The translations under genes were made by a program, and so were the position numbers. From Pelobates cultripes (taxonomy: Eukaryota; Chordata; Amphibia; Anura; Pelobatidae), in assembly GCA_933207985.1 (NCBI GenBank), contig OW240916.1, positions 300,017,561 to 300,081,560 on the forward strand: a stretch of 64,000 bases of DNA, given 5' to 3'. A model generated the notes under the pieces. It was given only the letters and a program-made list of their open reading frames with translations. It was not told where the DNA came from and did not search any database. Position 1 is the first letter of the stretch. Each line of letters starts with the position of its first letter. Below, piece after piece: positions 61,540-64,000 of the stretch.

Positions 61540-61989
61540 CTCTAGATTGAGCACAGAAAGAGTTTGAGGTAGCATGACAATATACTAAATGGAGTAGCTA
61601 CTGTACTATGTCTAGGATTATACATAAAGTATGTTACTCTGCTGATATGACTAACTGGGCTAGTTAATTTTAGAATAAGTAACTTTAGACACTTTAGATA
61701 TTCAGCAACTGAAGTGCTATTCAGTTAATGAATTAAGAAGTTACTATAGAAAAAAGTTTCTATAATTGACATATTCATCTTTGTTTATATTGCTACAATT
61801 GTATGCCTGGTTATCAGCCATTTGTAATTAGTTATCAGTTGTAAGATTAAAGGGTAACTCCAACAGTTTACATATCTTTAAATAAAAAAAAAATATATAT
61901 ATATATCGTAAAATTCTTTATGATGCCCTATTGGGCACTGTTTAATAGGTCCCCACCTAGGGTATATTGGAGGGGAAAAAATAAATTGT

Positions 61990-62097
61990 AGGGTTAAAGG
62001 GAGGAGGAGATGATGGGGGTGGGGGGACGACGACGACTTAAATTAAAGAATGGAGGGACAGAGGGAGGGAAGGAGGAAGAGAGGGAGGGGAGATACA
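61990..62097. repeat. Purine-rich G tract region
   Basis: Strongly purine-biased on the plus strand: GGGAGGAGGAGATGATGGGG, (GAC)4 and GAGGGAGGGAAGGAGGAAGA-type text. Low complexity. The G-runs near 62017-62028 could form non-B DNA. No gene. Confidence 0.65.
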
Positions 62098-62990
62098 TGT
62101 TACTTGCAAGGAAAAAGCTCATTATATATGTTGCCAGGGCTCTGACAACAGACATTTTTGCACATAATTGACATTTAGACAGCCAGAACAGAGACCTTCA
62201 CTCAGTACATAACTTAAAATCAGTACATAACTAAAAGTCACTCAGCTTAGGAAACCATTTTCCAAAATCAAGGTTTCACATACAAATCAGAGTCATACAT
62301 TTATTATGACATTGTTCTTTTCAGTAGATTATTTAAGGTTTGTTTATATTGCCCTCTAGGATTTGTAAATTGCATTATGCATTAGGCTGAATGTTCTAGT
62401 TGCAGTAACAAACTTTATTATAGACAGGATAGGATTCTATTTCTGATTACAGGTAATTTTATAGTGAGTATTATATTAAGTTACTAAGGCAACTAAAATT
62501 TTATTGTACATTGGCTATATTTTTAGTGTGTTGTGCAATGTGCTTGCTGATTCAGCGTGTATGCTTTCTACTATCATTTTCTTTTGCATTTTGCTGATTT
62601 TATGTACAGGTAGCTGTCAAGAGGGAAATACGGTATAATAATGTGAAGAGTGAAAGAATGTGCTTAACACTAATGTCTACAACAGAGTTAACGTAAACAT
62701 TGCAATCATGAATAAATCACAATATAAAACTGGCCACACTGTCACTGAATGGTATATAAAACACAATAACAGTTCATGATTGAATAATACCAAAAAGCCA
62801 TGCAAATGACATATTAAATATTTGATTTCAAGCAAAATATGGCTAAACATTTTACCTTGATCAAATGAATATGAAACAATAATCAATTTGAATTATTGTG
62901 TTAAGCATGCATTTATTATGCTCACAGGAGGTAAAATGACTTAATTGGCTACAATCATCCTGTTCTTTCAGTTGTAGTTTGGAAATCTCG

Positions 62991-63352
62991 TAACATAGAA
63001 ACATAGAAACATAGAATGTGACGGCAGGTAAGAACCATTCGGCCCATCTAGTCTGCCCAATTTTCTAAATATCTTCATTAGTCCCTGGCCTTATCTTATA
63101 GTTAGGATAGCCTTATGCCTATCCAACGCATGCTTAAACTCCTTTACTGTGTTAACTTCTACCACTTCAACTGGAATGCTATTCCATGCATCCACTACCC
63201 TCTCAGTAAAGTAATACTTCCTGATATTATTTTTAAACCTTTGCCCCTCTAATTTAAGACTATGTCCTCTTGTTGTGGTAGTTTTTCATCTTTTAAACAG
63301 AGTCTCCTCCTTTACTGTGTTGATTCCCTTTATGTATTTAAATGTTTCTAAA
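62991..63352. repeat. Interspersed repeat common in frog genomes
   Basis: It starts with AACATAGAAACATAGAAACA and continues CGGCAGGTAAGAACCATTCG, CCCATCTAGTCTGCCCAATT and CAGTAAAGTAATACTTCCTG. I recognise this as a high-copy dispersed repeat of amphibian genomes, without being able to name the family. The plus strand reads as a broken quasi-ORF (ISPWPYLIVRIALCL) interrupted by stops. There is no sign of function. Confidence 0.65.
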
Positions 63353-63394
63353 ATGTAATTGTATTTGTAGTTGTTAAGCTTGTTAACTTGTGAG

Positions 63395-63558
63395 AAATGT
63401 GCTCATTGACTTTCCTATGGACTGTAAGCTCATTTGAGCAGGGTCCTCTTTTACTCATCGTCCCTGTAAGTTTTTATAATTGTCAAATTTATAGTTAAAT
63501 CAACCCGTCTTATAATATTGTAAAGCATTACAGAATCTGCTGGCGCTTTATAAATGGC

Positions 63559-63591
<33 letters not shown>

Positions 63592-63593
63592 TG
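63395..63593. repeat. LINE/SINE-type tail with (AAT)n
   Basis: GACTGTAAGCTCATTTGAGC at about 63420 is followed by GGGTCCTCTTTTACTCATCG, GCATTACAGAATCTGCTGGC, GCTTTATAAATGGC and (AAT)n to 63593. It is the same tail architecture as at 60215-60283. Probably a non-LTR retroelement 3' end. Confidence 0.6.
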
Positions 63594-63749
63594 ACTTTCA
63601 AAGAAGTATGTAATTCATGTTATTTTTAGAAACTATATGTTGAATAACCTGTCAGAGAATATCAAATCTGCCACCAGTCTGAAGTCCATGAAAATGTCAC
63701 CTTACAATAAAAATAAAAATGCATTCGTTGCTAATTTACAATCGTATTG

Positions 63750-64000
63750 TATACACTGATCAGGCGCAACAGTAAAACCACTGACAGGTGAAGTAAATAG
63801 CATTAATTATATAATTACACTGGCACCAGTCAAGGGGTGGGATATATTAGGCATTAAGTGAACAGTCAGTTCTTGAATTTTATTTGTTGGAAGCAGAAAA
63901 AAATGGGCAAGAAAAAAAGACCTGAGTGACTTTGACAAGGGTCAAATAGTAATGGCTAGCTGATTGAGTTCGAGCATCTCCACAATGGCAAGTCTTGTGG
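63750..64000 (+). mobile_element. Tc1-like transposon, left end, cut by window edge
   Basis: It starts near the TA at 63750 with TACACTGATCAGGCGCAACA and continues with the AAAACCACTGACAGGTGAAG and GTCAAGGGGTGGGATATATT phrases known from a widespread fish and frog Tc1-like family (recollection). The transposase start follows at 63903. Only the first 251 bp are in the window. It is clearly different from, and older than, the DD37E element at 40351. Confidence 0.75.
63903..64000 (+). pseudogene. Tc1-like transposase N-terminus, broken
   Basis: The frame opens ATGGGCAAG and is then thrown off by one extra A in the A-run at about 63912-63918. In the shifted frame the text reads KDLSDFDKGQIVMA, the usual N-terminus of Tc1-like transposases, then hits TGA at about 63961. 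One frameshift plus one stop in 100 bp means this copy is dead. The remainder lies past the right edge. Confidence 0.75.

Overview
The window looks like vertebrate, most probably anuran amphibian, nuclear DNA. It is AT-rich, has almost no protein-coding content, and is full of microsatellites, hairpin-type miniature inverted-repeat elements and retrotransposon remnants. The frog assignment is inference. It rests on the mix of repeats (a DIRS-type tyrosine-recombinase retroelement, Tc1-like DD37E elements, hAT-like hairpins, TTAA-flanked hairpins) and on one very tetrapod-like exon. No bacterial, viral-genome or CRISPR content is visible.

The only host coding sequence I can support is one 156-bp exon on the minus strand (5164-5319). 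It encodes 52 residues of the second discoidin (F5/8 type C) domain of EDIL3 (DEL-1). It has clean AG and GT splice borders and is phase 0 at both ends. No further EDIL3 exon was found, so positions 1-5163 and 5320-64000 are best read as the two flanking introns. The upstream intron is then at least about 58.7 kb, in keeping with the very large introns of this gene in other vertebrates.

Layout: 0.9-2.4 kb, hairpin repeats and TG-rich simple sequence; 3.7-4.0 kb, a fold-back repeat; 5.2 kb, the EDIL3 exon; 6.1-6.6 kb, an ATGG/GGAT microsatellite; 8.4-9.0 kb, a degenerate ~40-bp minisatellite; 9.07-10.5 kb, an internally deleted L1-like LINE with a 17-bp target duplication; 12.3-13.3 kb, a deletion derivative of a DIRS element keeping its terminal repeats, its internal complementary region and the end of its tyrosine recombinase; 14.4-14.8 and 21.9-22.5 kb, probable solo LTRs; 22.5-23.0 kb, a hairpin MITE; 27.0-27.4 kb, a purine/CAA-rich minisatellite; 34-39 kb, hAT-like hairpins; 40.35-41.91 kb, a complete DD37E Tc1/mariner element with an intact transposase; 41.93-42.93 kb, a 19-bp minisatellite; 44.9-46.4 kb, a giant inverted repeat with arms of about 0.7 kb; 48.2-51.7 kb, a large element carrying ~385-bp tandem units; 51.26-54.81 kb, a near-perfect 1.56-kb duplication separated by a noisy stretch that looks like unpolished long-read sequence; 59-64 kb, more hAT-like and other hairpins, a widespread frog interspersed repeat, and the broken start of a second Tc1-like element.

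There is no operon or multi-gene system here. The biology is that of a large intron serving as a landing site for successive transposon families. The most informative items are the intact DD37E transposon, the DIRS deletion derivative, the long palindromes and the suspected assembly artefact.
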